A DNA stretch of 64,000 nt from Vogesella urethralis (GCF_007644045.2 NZ_VMDW02000012.1:1-64000); one strand, 5' to 3'; positions 43,675-53,378 are shown, counted from the stretch's first letter. Numbers and translations: made by a program. The notes: generated from the letters alone by a model not told the origin.

Positions 43675-44813
43675 AACACGACCCTGCCGCCCTGCTGCAC
43701 CGTGCACCGCCCGGCGCCACGCCGGCCACCGGCACCCCCTACCTGCGCCTGGCCGGCATCAGCAAACGCTTTGGCCAGCAGCAGGTGCTGCGCCAGCTGG
43801 ACCTCGATATCGCCAAAGGCGAGTTTGTGTGCCTGCTGGGCCCGTCAGGCTGCGGCAAGACCACGCTGCTGCGCCAGATCGCCGGCCTGGACGCGGCCGA
43901 CAGCGGCAGCATCGAGCTGGCCGGCCGCGACATCACCCGGCTGCCGCCGGCCGCGCGCGACTACGGCATCGTGTTCCAGAGTTACGCGCTGTTCCCCAAC
44001 CTGACCGTGGCCGACAACATCGGCTACGGCCTGGGCGGCAGCCGTGCCGCCCGCCGCCAGCGGGTGCAAGACCTGCTGGCGCTGATCGGCCTGGACGGCA
44101 TTGCCGAACGCTACCCGGCGCAGCTGTCCGGCGGCCAGCAACAGCGCGTGGCGCTAGCGCGCGCGCTGGCCACCTCGCCCGGCCTGCTGCTGCTAGACGA
44201 ACCGCTGTCTGCACTGGACGCCCGCGTGCGCGAGCACCTGCGCCGCGAAATCCGCGCCCTGCAGCAAAAACTGGGCATTACCACGCTGATGGTGACCCAC
44301 GACCAGGAAGAAGCGCTGACCATGGCCGACCGTGTGGTGGTGATGAACGGCGGCCGCATCGAACAATGCGACAGCCCGTTTGCCGTTTACCGCCAGCCAG
44401 CCAGCCGCTTTGTCGCCGGGTTTGTCGGCCAGGGCAACTGGCTGCCGGCGCGCAGCTGCGGCGTGCAGCAGGTACAGCTGGGCGAGCAGCGCCTGCTGCT
44501 GCCCACCCCGCACGGCGTGGCGCACGGCGACACGCTGGACCTGTTCATCCGCCCGGAAGACATCGTGCTGCACCCGGCGTGGCCGGCCGCCGGCGACGCC
44601 ACGCTGGCCGACGTGCTGAAGCTGGAACTGCTGGGGCCGGTGTACCGGCTGAGCCTGCTGGTGCCGGCCTGGGGCGGGCAGCGGGTACTGGCCGATGTTG
44701 GCCACGCGCAGTTGGCCGCACTGGGCTTGGACAATGCGCGGCGGGTGCCGGTGTCGCTCGACCTGGCGCGGCTGCGCGCCTTTGCCCGCGAGGAGGCCGC
44801 ACCATGCGCCTGA
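43671..44813 (+). CDS. phnT: 2-aminoethylphosphonate ABC transporter ATPase
   Basis: The 380-residue ABC ATPase has Walker A GPSGCGKTT, signature LSGGQQQR, Walker B LLLLDEPLSALD, and a C-terminal TOBE-like domain (LFIRPEDIVLHPAWPA), as in PhnT/PotA-type ATPases. ATG 43671 overlaps the preceding stop. A longer frame from 43299 lies inside the HD gene and was rejected. It energises the importer with PhnS and the fused permease. Confidence 0.9.
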   Translation: MKHDPAALLHRAPPGATPATGTPYLRLAGISKRFGQQQVLRQLDLDIAKGEFVCLLGPSGCGKTTLLRQIAGLDAADSGSIELAGRDITRLPPAARDYGIVFQSYALFPNLTVADNIGYGLGGSRAARRQRVQDLLALIGLDGIAERYPAQLSGGQQQRVALARALATSPGLLLLDEPLSALDARVREHLRREIRALQQKLGITTLMVTHDQEEALTMADRVVVMNGGRIEQCDSPFAVYRQPASRFVAGFVGQGNWLPARSCGVQQVQLGEQRLLLPTPHGVAHGDTLDLFIRPEDIVLHPAWPAAGDATLADVLKLELLGPVYRLSLLVPAWGGQRVLADVGHAQLAALGLDNARRVPVSLDLARLRAFAREEAAPCA

Positions 44814-46492
44814 GCCTCGCCCCGCGTTTGCAAGCCAGCGCCGACGAGCGGCTGGTGAAGTGCCTGCTGTGGCTGCTGCTGGCGGTGCTGGTGGTCGCCA
44901 TCCTGCTGCCACTGGGCGCCATGCTGGGCCAGGCCTTGCCCGCCGGTAGCCAGGGCCACACCACGCTGGCCCCGCTGCTGGCCACCCTGGCGCAGCCGGG
45001 TCTGGCACGCGCCACGCTGGGTAGCGTGCAGCTGGCCGGCCTCACCACGCTGCTGGTGGTGCCGCTAGCCTACGCCTACGCCGCCGCCCTCACCCGGGTG
45101 GCGCTGCCGGGCGCCGGCCTGTTCCGCCTGCTGGCCCTGTTGCCGCTGCTGGCGCCGTCGCTGCTGCCGGGTATTTCGCTGGTTTACCTGTTCGGCAACC
45201 AGGGCCTGCTGCGCCACTGGCTGCCGGACGGCGCGCTGTACGGCCTGCCCGGCATGGTGATGGGCGAGGCGTTCTATACCTTTCCGCACGCGCTGATGAT
45301 TCTGCTGACCGCGCTGAGTATCGGCGACGCACGCCTGTATGAGGCCGCGCGCACGCTGGGCGCCGGGCCGCTGCGCCGCTTTGTCACCATCACGCTGCCG
45401 GCCACGCGCTACGGCCTGGTATCGGCAGCGATGGTGGTGTTCACGCTGGCGGCCACCGATTTTGGCGTGGCCAAGGTAGTAGGCGGCCAGTACCCGGTGC
45501 TGGCGCTGGAGGCCTACAAGAAGGTGGTGGGGCAGCAGGACTTCGCCCACGGCGCCGTCATCGGCCTGCTGTTGCTGCTGCCGGCGCTGCTGTCGTTTGG
45601 CGTCGACCGCTGGCTGCAGGCGCGCCAGCGCGGCCAGGCCGGCGCCCGCGCCGTGCCGCTGCAGCCCTTGCGCGGCTGGCTGCCGCGTACTGCCGGCCTG
45701 CTGCTGTGCACACTGGTGGGCGCTGCGCTACTCGCCCTGCTGGGCACCGCCATCGCCGCCGCCTTCATCAAACAGTGGCCGTACCAGTTGCAGTTCACGC
45801 TGCAGCATTTCGACTTCGACCTGGTAGACGGCGGCGGCTGGCTGGCGTTCGGCAACAGCGTGCAGATGGCGCTGTACACCGCGCTGGCCGGCACTGTGGT
45901 GGTGTTTGGCGGCGCCTGGGCGGCCACCCGCCTGCGCAGCGCCGGCGTGGCAGGCCAGTGGCTGCACGCGGTGGCCATGCTGCCGATGGCCGTACCCGGC
46001 CTGGTGCTGGGCCTGGGCTACATCTTCTTCTTCAACCATGCGGCCAACCCGCTGCACGGCCTGTACGGCACGCTGGCCCTACTGGTGCTGTGTTCGGTGG
46101 CGCACTTTTACACCACCGCCCACCTCACCGCCTGCACCGCGCTGGCGCAGCTGGACGCCGACACCGAGGCGGTGGCTGCTTCGCTGAAAGTGCCGCTGTG
46201 GCGCACGCTGTGGCGCGTCACCCTGCCCGCCTGCCTGCCGGCGGTGCTGGAGATTGCCCGCTACTTTTTCGTGTCGGCGATGACCACGGTGTCGGCGGTG
46301 ATCTTCCTGTACACCCCCGACAGCGTGCTGGCCGCCGTGGCGGTGCTGAACATGGACGACGCCGGCGACACCGCCGCCGCCGCCGCGATGGCCACGCTGA
46401 TCGTGGCCACCTCCGGCGCCGCCTGCCTGCTGTTTGCCTTGCTGTCCCGCGTCTGGCTGGCACGCAGCCAGCGCTGGCGACAACCCCGTTAA
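44804..46492 (+). CDS. 2-aminoethylphosphonate ABC permease, PhnU-PhnV fusion
   Basis: This 562-residue inner-membrane protein has about twelve helices in two BPD_transp_1 halves. The ATPase-docking loops are EAARTLGAGPLRRFVTITLP and AVAASLKVPLWRTLWRVTLP. It combines in one chain what PhnU and PhnV do separately in Salmonella. ATG 44804 follows GAGGAGG and overlaps phnT by ten bases. It is last gene of the transport unit; a terminator follows at 46503. Confidence 0.9.
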   Translation: MRLSLAPRLQASADERLVKCLLWLLLAVLVVAILLPLGAMLGQALPAGSQGHTTLAPLLATLAQPGLARATLGSVQLAGLTTLLVVPLAYAYAAALTRVALPGAGLFRLLALLPLLAPSLLPGISLVYLFGNQGLLRHWLPDGALYGLPGMVMGEAFYTFPHALMILLTALSIGDARLYEAARTLGAGPLRRFVTITLPATRYGLVSAAMVVFTLAATDFGVAKVVGGQYPVLALEAYKKVVGQQDFAHGAVIGLLLLLPALLSFGVDRWLQARQRGQAGARAVPLQPLRGWLPRTAGLLLCTLVGAALLALLGTAIAAAFIKQWPYQLQFTLQHFDFDLVDGGGWLAFGNSVQMALYTALAGTVVVFGGAWAATRLRSAGVAGQWLHAVAMLPMAVPGLVLGLGYIFFFNHAANPLHGLYGTLALLVLCSVAHFYTTAHLTACTALAQLDADTEAVAASLKVPLWRTLWRVTLPACLPAVLEIARYFFVSAMTTVSAVIFLYTPDSVLAAVAVLNMDDAGDTAAAAAMATLIVATSGAACLLFALLSRVWLARSQRWRQPR

Positions 46493-46502
46493 CGCTTGCC
46501 TG

Positions 46503-46523
46503 CCGGGCTGTGGCCCGGTTTTT
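46503..46523 (+). terminator. Terminator after the phosphonate permease
   Basis: CCGGGC-TGTG-GCCCGG is followed by five T residues. It separates the transport unit from phnWX, which has its own operator 15 bp on. Confidence 0.8.
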
Positions 46524-46535
46524 CTGACCCCGCAA

Positions 46536-46549
46536 AGACATCTAGATAT
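46536..46549. promoter_or_regulatory. ATCTAGA operator upstream of phnW
   Basis: AGACATCTAGATAT shares the 12-mer AGACATCTAGAT with the phnS operator and lies 12 bp before the phnW start, where a bound repressor would block transcription or initiation. Confidence 0.68.
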
Positions 46550-46560
46550 CAAGGAACATC

Positions 46561-47661
46561 ATGCGCGAACCCATCCTGCTCACCCCCGGCCCGCTGACCA
46601 CCAGCCTGGCCACCAAAACCGCCATGCTCACCGACTGGGGCTCGTGGGACAGCCGCTTCAAGGCGCTGACCGCCAGCGTCTGCCACGACCTGCTGGCCAT
46701 TGCCGGCGGGCTGGACAGCCACGTGTGCGTACCGCTGCAAGGCTCCGGCACCTTTGCCGTGGAAGCCGCAGTGGCCAACCTGGTGCCACGTGACGGCAAG
46801 CTGCTGGTGCTGGCCGGCGGCGCCTACGGCCAGCGCATGGCCGACATCGCCCGCTACCTGGGCCGCCCGTACAGCGTGTACGCCACCGCCGATGACAGCG
46901 CGCCGGACGCCGCCACGCTGGCGATGCTGCTGCACGACGACCCGGCCATCACCCACGTCGGCCTGGTGCACTGCGAAACCAGTACCGGCATGCTGAACCC
47001 GCTGCCCGAGCTGGCCGCCGCCGTGCACGCTGCCGGCCGCCGCCTGATCGTGGACGCAATGTCCAGCTTCGGCGCGCTGCCCATCGACGTGGCCGCGCTG
47101 CATATCGACGCGCTGGTGGCCAGCAGCAACAAGTGCCTGGAAGGCGTGCCCGGCATGGGCTTCGTCATCGTCAACCAGGCCAGCCTGGCACAGAGCGCCG
47201 GCAACAGCCACTCGCTGGCGCTGGACCTGCACGCGCAGCAGCAATACCTGCACGCCAGCGGCCAGTGGCGCTACACGCCGCCCACCCACGTGGTAGCGGC
47301 GCTGCGTGCCGCGCTGGACCAATACCTGGCCGAAGGCGGCCAGCCGGCGCGGCTGGCGCGTTACGCGGCCAACGCCAGGCTGCTGGCCGACACGCTGCAG
47401 GCCGGCGGCCTGCGCCCGTTCCTGCCGCCGGCGCTGCAGGCGCCGATCATCCTTACCTTCCACGCGCCGGCCCACCCCGACTACCGCTTTGCCACCTTCT
47501 ACGAGGCGGTGCGCGAACAGGGCTTCGTGCTCTACCCCGGCAAGCTCACCACGCAGGAAACCTTCCGCGTCGGCTGCATCGGTGCCATCGACCACGCCGA
47601 AATCGGCCAGGCCGGCCACGTCATTGTTTCCATCCTGCGCCAGCTCGGCTGGCTGGCTTGA
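46561..47661 (+). CDS. phnW: 2-aminoethylphosphonate-pyruvate transaminase
   Basis: PhnW transfers the amino group of 2-AEP to pyruvate, giving phosphonoacetaldehyde and alanine. The 366-residue class-V aminotransferase begins [28 protein letters not shown] and has the PLP lysine K191 in [11 protein letters not shown], close to the position in known PhnW. AAGGA precedes the ATG. It is first of phnW-phnX-oxidoreductase. The alanine it makes could feed the dadA-alr route elsewhere in the window. Confidence 0.96.
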   Translation: MREPILLTPGPLTTSLATKTAMLTDWGSWDSRFKALTASVCHDLLAIAGGLDSHVCVPLQGSGTFAVEAAVANLVPRDGKLLVLAGGAYGQRMADIARYLGRPYSVYATADDSAPDAATLAMLLHDDPAITHVGLVHCETSTGMLNPLPELAAAVHAAGRRLIVDAMSSFGALPIDVAALHIDALVASSNKCLEGVPGMGFVIVNQASLAQSAGNSHSLALDLHAQQQYLHASGQWRYTPPTHVVAALRAALDQYLAEGGQPARLARYAANARLLADTLQAGGLRPFLPPALQAPIILTFHAPAHPDYRFATFYEAVREQGFVLYPGKLTTQETFRVGCIGAIDHAEIGQAGHVIVSILRQLGWLA

Positions 47662-47672
47662 GGACTTAGCCC

Positions 47673-48488
47673 ATGCATAACTACCAACACCTTGAAGCGC
47701 TGATCCTGGACTGGGCCGGCACCGTCGTCGACTTCGGCTCCTTCGCCCCCACCCGCGTACTGCTGGACGTGTTCGCCAGCGTCGGCGTGCCGGTCACCCT
47801 GGCCGAAGCGCGCGTGCCGATGGGCCTGGCCAAGTGGGACCACATCCAGGCGCTGGGCCGCCTGCCCGCCGTGGCTGAACGCTGGCAGGCACGCTTTGGC
47901 CGGCCCATGCAGGACAGCGACGTCGACGCACTGTACGCCCAGTTCATGCCACGGCAGGTAGCGCTGGTGGGCGAGTACTCCGCCGCCATCCCCGGTGCGT
48001 TTGCCACCGTGGCCAGCCTGCGGGCGCGCGGTTTGAAGATCGGCAGCTGCTCCGGCTACCCGCGCGTGGTGATGGACCAGCTGCTGCCGCTGGCCGCCGC
48101 CGCCGGCTACGCCCCCGACCACACCGTGGCCACCGACGACCTGCCGGCCGGCGGCCGCCCGGGGCCGTGGATGGCGCTGGCCAACGTGCTGGCGCTGGGT
48201 ATCGGCGACGTGCGCCACTGCGTGAAAGTGGACGACACCGCGCCGGGCATTACCGAAGGCCTGCGTGCCGGCATGTGGACGGTAGGCCTGGCCGCCAGCG
48301 GCAACGCGGTGGGGCTGAGCGCCGCCGAGTGGGCGGCGCTGACGCCGGCGCAGCAGGACGAATACCGCCGCCCTGCCGCCGCCATGCTGCGCGAGGCCGG
48401 TGCCCACTACGTGGTGGACACGCTGAGCGAGCTGCCGGCGGTGCTGGACGCCATCGACGCCCGCCTGGCCGCCGGCGAACGGCCATGA
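47673..48488 (+). CDS. phnX: Phosphonoacetaldehyde hydrolase
   Basis: PhnX cleaves the C-P bond of phosphonoacetaldehyde to acetaldehyde and phosphate. The 271-residue HAD-family enzyme has the nucleophile D13 in [11 protein letters not shown] and the Schiff-base lysine K54 in [11 protein letters not shown], with [22 protein letters not shown] as the acidic motif. GAGGA precedes ATG 47673. The stop overlaps the next start (ATGA). Confidence 0.96.
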   Translation: MHNYQHLEALILDWAGTVVDFGSFAPTRVLLDVFASVGVPVTLAEARVPMGLAKWDHIQALGRLPAVAERWQARFGRPMQDSDVDALYAQFMPRQVALVGEYSAAIPGAFATVASLRARGLKIGSCSGYPRVVMDQLLPLAAAAGYAPDHTVATDDLPAGGRPGPWMALANVLALGIGDVRHCVKVDDTAPGITEGLRAGMWTVGLAASGNAVGLSAAEWAALTPAQQDEYRRPAAAMLREAGAHYVVDTLSELPAVLDAIDARLAAGERP

Positions 48489-49879
48489 AGCAGCATGCGT
48501 TCTGGCTGCAGCAGGCGCTGGCCAGCGCAGACCAGCCGGCGCCGGTACCGCTGCAAGGCGAGCTGCAGGCCGATGTGTGCATTGTCGGCGGCGGCTTTAC
48601 CGGGCTGTGGACCGCCATCATGACGCAGCTGGCGCAGCCGCAATGGCGCATCGTGCTGCTGGAAAAAGACCTGTGTGGCAGCGGTGCTTCCGGCCGCAAC
48701 GGCGGCTGCATGCTGACCTGGAGCACCAAGTACCTGACGCTGTGCCGGCTATACGGTGCCGAAGAAGCCGGCCGTCTGGTGGCCGCGTCGGAACAGGCGG
48801 TGTTCGACATTGCCGCCTTCTGCCAGCAATACGGTATCGACGCCCAGCTGCGCCTTGGCGGCGCCGTATACGCCGCCAGCAACGCCGCGCAAGTTGGCAG
48901 CCTCACTAGCGTGTTGCGGGCGCTGGACCAGGTTGGCCGCAACCGCTGGCAAGCGCTGGACGCCGCCGGCACCGTGGCACTGGGCGGCAGCGCGGCCTTG
49001 CAGCACGGCGTGTACAGCGCAGCAGCCGGCAGCCTGCAACCGGCGCTGCTGGTACGCGGCCTGTTGCGGGTGGCACGCCAGCTGGGCGTGCGCGTGTTCG
49101 AGCACAGCGCGATGACCACGCTGCAGGAAGACGAATACGTGCACGTGCACACGCCGCACGGCCGGGTGCGGGCACAGCAGGCAGTGATGGCGTTAAACGC
49201 GGCCATGCCGCGCCGTTTTGGCCGCCTGGCCGACAGCGTGGTACTGGTGTCGTCCGATATGGTGATCACCGAGCCGGCACCCGCGATCATCGCGCAGCTA
49301 GGCCTGCAGCGCGGCCAGGCGGTGTGCGACCTGCGTACCTTCGTGCACTACTGGCGCAGCACGCCCGACGGCCGGCTGATGCTGGGCAAGGGCGGCAACC
49401 GCATTGCCTGGGGCAACCGCCTGCACGATTATTTCGACCAGCCCAGCGCCTACCGCGGCCAACTGCAAGCCGCCATCGCGCGCTTCTTCCCGGCGCTGGC
49501 TGAGGTGCCGCTGGCGCAAAGCTGGACTGGCGCCTCCGACCGCTCGGCCACCGGCATGCCGTTCTTTGGCGTGCTGCCCGGCTACCGGCGCGTGTGGTAC
49601 GGCATGGGCTATTCCGGCAACGGCGTGGTGCAATGTCACCTCGGCGGCCAACTGCTGAGCAGCCTGCTGCTGGGGCAAGACAACGCCTGGACGCGCAGCC
49701 CGCTGGCGCAAGGGCCACTGGCGCAGTTTCCGCCCGAGCCGCTGCGCTGGCCGGGCGCCATGCTGGTGCGGCAGGCCATCCGCAGCGTCGAGGCCCGGCA
49801 GGACGTCGGCCGGCAACCGGCATGGCTGGCTACCCGGCTGGCGGCGCTGGCCAGCATGGCCGGCAAGGCCGACCGCTAA
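48485..49879 (+). CDS. FAD-dependent aminophosphonate oxidoreductase
   Basis: This 464-residue DAO-family flavoprotein has the FAD motif [15 protein letters not shown] (residues about 31-45), [19 protein letters not shown] and a C-terminal [19 protein letters not shown]. It matches the putative aminophosphonate oxidoreductases of phosphonate clusters. It probably oxidises an amino- or N-methyl-aminophosphonate to phosphonoacetaldehyde, widening the substrate range of the PhnX route. ATG 48485 overlaps phnX; upstream frame extension lies within phnX. The true substrate is inferred from context only. Confidence 0.82.
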   Translation: MKQHAFWLQQALASADQPAPVPLQGELQADVCIVGGGFTGLWTAIMTQLAQPQWRIVLLEKDLCGSGASGRNGGCMLTWSTKYLTLCRLYGAEEAGRLVAASEQAVFDIAAFCQQYGIDAQLRLGGAVYAASNAAQVGSLTSVLRALDQVGRNRWQALDAAGTVALGGSAALQHGVYSAAAGSLQPALLVRGLLRVARQLGVRVFEHSAMTTLQEDEYVHVHTPHGRVRAQQAVMALNAAMPRRFGRLADSVVLVSSDMVITEPAPAIIAQLGLQRGQAVCDLRTFVHYWRSTPDGRLMLGKGGNRIAWGNRLHDYFDQPSAYRGQLQAAIARFFPALAEVPLAQSWTGASDRSATGMPFFGVLPGYRRVWYGMGYSGNGVVQCHLGGQLLSSLLLGQDNAWTRSPLAQGPLAQFPPEPLRWPGAMLVRQAIRSVEARQDVGRQPAWLATRLAALASMAGKADR

Positions 49880-49896
49880 GGCTCAGCGCTTAGCAC

Positions 49897-50580
49897 TTAG
49901 CGACGGCACAAGGCAGCGCAGGGAATGCCGTCGTTATTGCCGTCCAGCTTTTTGACGCCGCACTGCTGCAGGTAAAACTGCGCCTCGGCGCAGCTGGCCA
50001 TCTGGCTGCAGCGCTGCTTGCTGCCGCACTGGAACGCCGGCGCCGGGCTGGCTGGCGTGCGTTGGCCAGGGTTGGCCGCAGGCGGTGCCGCCGGTGCATC
50101 GGGCGGCGGCAACGGCGTGGCGCGGCGGCTGCCACGGCGCCAGTCTTGCGGCCGCACCGGCCCGTCACCGGCCCACAAACCACGCCCGGCCGCCCGCGCC
50201 GCATTTTCGGCGGCCACATAGTGCGGCTCTTTCAGGTAGTCGCGGTAGGCCCAGGCCCAGCCGTCCTGTACCTGCGCCAGGTTGATATCGACGCCGTCCA
50301 GCCACAGCCGCACCACCTGGCGGCCGTATTTGTCGGTTTCGTGGCGCTCCACCTCGACGCTGCGGCCGAACACCCGCGCCGCCAGCGCCGCCCTGGCCCG
50401 TTGGCCGTAAGGCTGCGCCCGTTCCGGCGCGTCGATCTGCGACAAGCGCAACGTGACCTCGCGCCACCCCTGCAAACACTTGACCGTATCGCCATCGCTA
50501 ACCGCGGTTACCCGGCAACTGGCGGCCATGCCCGCCAGCAGCCAAGCCATCGCCAACGCTCCTGCAAGCCATCGCAACAC
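49897..50580 (-). CDS. Thermonuclease-family protein with Excalibur domain
   Basis: The 227-residue protein appears exported: LRWLAGALAMAWLLAGMAASC is a signal peptide with a lipobox-like end. It carries a staphylococcal-nuclease domain (TAVSDGDTVKC, TLRLSQIDAPERAQPYGQRA, DKYGRQVVRLWLDGVDINLAQV) and ends in an Excalibur-type Ca2+-binding motif (LDGNNDGIPC). GTG 50580 with AAGGGGAG is the best start; ATG 50646 and longer starts lack ribosome sites. It is likely a periplasmic or surface Ca2+-dependent nuclease. Confidence 0.82.
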   Translation of the reverse strand: MLRWLAGALAMAWLLAGMAASCRVTAVSDGDTVKCLQGWREVTLRLSQIDAPERAQPYGQRARAALAARVFGRSVEVERHETDKYGRQVVRLWLDGVDINLAQVQDGWAWAYRDYLKEPHYVAAENAARAAGRGLWAGDGPVRPQDWRRGSRRATPLPPPDAPAAPPAANPGQRTPASPAPAFQCGSKQRCSQMASCAEAQFYLQQCGVKKLDGNNDGIPCAALCRR

Positions 50581-50697
50581 GACGCTCCCCTTCGCAGACC
50601 AAAAAAGCCATGTAAACACGTTGCGATCATCGCGTAAATTGACCATCGCATACCATTGCCATAGGGTGTCCGCATCGCCACCTGCGAGCCACACCCG

Positions 50698-52119
50698 ATG
50701 AAAAAGACCGTTCTCGTCGCCAGCGTCACCGCCGCCCTGCTGGCAGCCCTGGCCGGCGCCAGTGCCTACGGCGCCTGGCGCGTGCACCAGCAGCTGAACC
50801 GCATTCACAACGCGCTACCGGATTACCCGATCCTGAAACCGGTTACCCGCAGCAAAACCTACAGCCTGCTGCAAAGCGAAGAGCGCGTCAGTTACCAGCT
50901 GGGCTGCGACAACCTGTTCAGCAGCGAGATGTTCGGCGGCCAGCGCCCCAGCCTGACACTGCGGCACGTGGTGTCGCACAACCCGCTCAACCCTGGCGTG
51001 CACACCGAGATCGTGTGGTCGCCACAGTGGCAGGAAAAACTCAAGACACTGTACGGCGAACAGCCGCCGCTGGCCATCGACACCCGCCTGCGCTGGAACG
51101 GCGACGTGGAAACCACGCTGCACAGCCCCGGCGTCAAGGTGGACCGCGACAGCCGCCACGTGAACTGGCAAGGGCTGACGCTGGTGCTTCAGTACGACCA
51201 GGCGCTGACGCGGCTGCACAGCCGCCTGACGCTACCCGGCCTCGCCCTGGCCGACGACGCGCAGCGCTGGCAGATCGAACTGCAAGCCAGTGAATACAGC
51301 AGCCAGCTGGTGCGCAGCCCCAGCGGTCTGCTGCTGGGCAAGGATAGCTGGCGTACAAGCGGCCTCACACTACAGCAAGGCAGCGGTACCAGCGCGCAGG
51401 GTTTCAGCAGCGGCCCGCTGCAGGCCAGCCACGACAGCCGCGAGCAAAGCGGCATGGTGGAGACCAGCGGCAAGTTCAGCTGGGTAGGCTTGCACCTGAA
51501 CAACAAACCGCTGGGTGACCTAAGCAGCAGCGGCAACCTCAGCCGCCTGAACGCCGCCGCGCTGGCCGAATCGCAACGCCAGACACTGCACCAGGGCCTG
51601 CTGCAGTGCCAGCTCAACAACGACCTGCTCCACCCCGACCAACGCGCACTGCTGATCAAGCTGCTGGCCGGCAACCCGGCGTTGGCGGTGGCCGTGGCAC
51701 TGGCCACACCGGACGGTGCGGCCAACCTGCAGCTGGACGCCGCACTGAAAGGGGTAACCGAAGCCGACCTGGCGCAGGAAAAACTGCAGGCACTGCAAGA
51801 CAAGATCAGCCTGCAAGCGCGGCTATCGTGGCCGCAAGCGCTGCCCGAGCGCTGGGTGAACGACTTTGCGCCGGAACACCAGCGTGACGCGCTGGTACAG
51901 CAATACCGGCTGAGCGTGGCGCCGCTGCTGCAAAGCGGCCACCTGCGCCAGAACGGCAACCGGCTGGAAACGCGCTTTGACCTGGTAGGCGGCAAGCTGC
52001 TGCAGAACGGCCTGCCGATGGCCGGCCTGTCGCCGCTGTCCCCGCCACCGGCCGCCGCCGCAGCGGCACCGGAAGCCAGCGCCCCGGCGTTTGAGGAAAC
52101 CAGCGGCGCGCCGCAGTAG
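50698..52119 (+). CDS. DUF945 (YdgA-like) family protein
   Basis: The 473-residue protein has one N-terminal membrane or signal segment (VLVASVTAALLAALAGASAYGAW) and a long periplasmic region with DUF945 features (NPLNPGVHTEIVWSP, and repeated beta-rich segments such as LTLPGLALADDAQRWQIEL). The C-terminus is a low-complexity Pro/Ala tail. It is a single gene, divergent from the nuclease. Function is unknown; the family is widespread in the envelope of proteobacteria. Confidence 0.8.
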   Translation: MKKTVLVASVTAALLAALAGASAYGAWRVHQQLNRIHNALPDYPILKPVTRSKTYSLLQSEERVSYQLGCDNLFSSEMFGGQRPSLTLRHVVSHNPLNPGVHTEIVWSPQWQEKLKTLYGEQPPLAIDTRLRWNGDVETTLHSPGVKVDRDSRHVNWQGLTLVLQYDQALTRLHSRLTLPGLALADDAQRWQIELQASEYSSQLVRSPSGLLLGKDSWRTSGLTLQQGSGTSAQGFSSGPLQASHDSREQSGMVETSGKFSWVGLHLNNKPLGDLSSSGNLSRLNAAALAESQRQTLHQGLLQCQLNNDLLHPDQRALLIKLLAGNPALAVAVALATPDGAANLQLDAALKGVTEADLAQEKLQALQDKISLQARLSWPQALPERWVNDFAPEHQRDALVQQYRLSVAPLLQSGHLRQNGNRLETRFDLVGGKLLQNGLPMAGLSPLSPPPAAAAAAPEASAPAFEETSGAPQ

Positions 52120-52166
52120 GCCCAGTCTGGCTGTTTTCTGCCGGCACAAGGCCCCGCAACAGACGT

Positions 52167-52200
52167 AATGCCAGTCAGTTAACGCTGACTGGCATTTTTT
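52167..52200 (+). terminator. Terminator of the DUF945 gene
   Basis: AATGCCAGTCAG-TTAACG-CTGACTGGCATT is a perfect 12-bp stem followed by T residues. Confidence 0.92.
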
Positions 52201-52284
52201 GTTTAGAGGTTTGTGGCGTTGAAGTACGCTAGTGTGTCCGCTACGCGGACGATGATTAGATGCCGGTTCCGCCCGGCACACGGG

Positions 52285-52311
52285 AAAGGGGGCGGATTGC
52301 CGCCCCCTTTT
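52285..52311. terminator. Isolated bidirectional terminator-like hairpin
   Basis: AAAGGGGGCGG-ATTG-CCGCCCCCTTTT is a perfect stem with A and T ends. No gene end lies within 150 bp, so it may terminate an unseen non-coding transcript. Confidence 0.6.
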
Positions 52312-52343
52312 CATTCCCCCGCAACCCGGGGCTGCTCGAAACC

Positions 52344-52450
52344 CCGGTCAAAACGGCACGCCCCAGGCGCCGCCGAACTCGCTCCTCGCTAACGGCTCGG
52401 AGCTCAAACAAATCGGCGACTTAAAACCTGGAGCGAACCATTTTGACCGG
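52344..52450. other. Structured non-coding element with four nested stems
   Basis: Four stems are nested in order around one axis. CCGGTCAAAA/TTTTGACCGG (52344-52353 with 52441-52450) encloses CCAGG/CCTGG (52363 with 52427), then CGCCGA/TCGGCG (52371 with 52413), then GCTCC/GGAGC (52381 with 52399). All are perfect. No open frame covers it. The 435-bp gap 52120-52554 has no gene otherwise. It could be a small RNA, a mobile palindromic unit or a repeat remnant. Confidence 0.55.
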
Positions 52451-52554
52451 CTCGCGCCAACGGGATGGGGTGCTTCACTCACGTCCTGCTACTTGAAAAC
52501 CAAGCACATTCGCCTAACTGAATGGCATTACGCCACAGGCGGGGCCTTGTGCCA

Positions 52555-53355
52555 TTACGGCAGCACCTTGCCAGCCAGCAACTGGCGGCGGTAGCGCTCC
52601 GGCGTCATGCCGGTGTGGCGCGAAAACATGGCGATGAAGGCCGACGGCGTGGCGTACCCCAGTTCGGCGGCGATATCGGCCACGGTACGGCCGGCTTTCA
52701 GCCAGGCCAGCGCCTGCAGCAGGCGCACCCGGTTGCGCCAGGCGGCAAAGCTCATGCCCAGTTGCTGCTGGAAACGGCGCGCCAGCGTGCGCTCGGTGCT
52801 GTGTACCTGCGCCGCCCACGCGGCCAACGTGGTGTTGTCCCCCGGCTGCGCCCGCACCGCGCGCAGCACCGGCCGCAGCAGGCGGTCGTCGCTATCGGGT
52901 AGGTAGTCGTCCACACTGCCGGCCTGCACCAGCCGGTGCAACAGCAGCTGCGCCTGATGCTGGTCCCAGGCGTCGGCCATCGCCGTCACGCCGCGCTGGC
53001 AAAAATCGTCCAGCAAGGCACGCAACAGCGGCGTTTGCGGGATCAGGCACGGGCGCTGCGGCAGGCTGGCGGCCAAGGCGGGCGCTACGTACACCGACAC
53101 GTAGTCCAGCGCCTGGCGGATATGCGCCGCGTGCGGCAGGTCGGCCGGTATCCACACCAGGTACTCGGCCGGTGCGGCCAACGTGCGCTCCGGCAGCTGC
53201 AGCTCCAGAATGCCCAGGCTGATGCGGTTGATCTGGCCCCACGGGTGGATGTGCCACTCGAAGTCGGTATTGGCCAGGTACTGCTCGTGGCGGAAGTGCA
53301 GTGGCGCCGGCGGCGGCAGGCCCAGGTCGGTGCTGCTGTAGTGGTAGGCGGGCAT
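52555..53355 (-). CDS. AraC-family regulator (cupin type)
   Basis: The 266-residue protein has an N-terminal cupin sensor (DFEWHIHPWGQINRISLGILEL) and a C-terminal AraC double HTH (LAAWAAQVHSTERTLARRFQQQLGMSFAAWRNRVRLLQAL... VADIAAELGYATPSAFIAMFSRHTGMTPERYRR). ATG 53355 sits at the start of the recognisable domain; the frame extends far upstream into the divergent gene and was cut. It is divergent from an EamA exporter and probably controls it through the inverted repeat in the shared gap. Confidence 0.9.
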   Translation of the reverse strand: MPAYHYSSTDLGLPPPAPLHFRHEQYLANTDFEWHIHPWGQINRISLGILELQLPERTLAAPAEYLVWIPADLPHAAHIRQALDYVSVYVAPALAASLPQRPCLIPQTPLLRALLDDFCQRGVTAMADAWDQHQAQLLLHRLVQAGSVDDYLPDSDDRLLRPVLRAVRAQPGDNTTLAAWAAQVHSTERTLARRFQQQLGMSFAAWRNRVRLLQALAWLKAGRTVADIAAELGYATPSAFIAMFSRHTGMTPERYRRQLLAGKVLP

Positions 53356-53378
53356 GTTGTCGGCAATGGCGTATCGGA

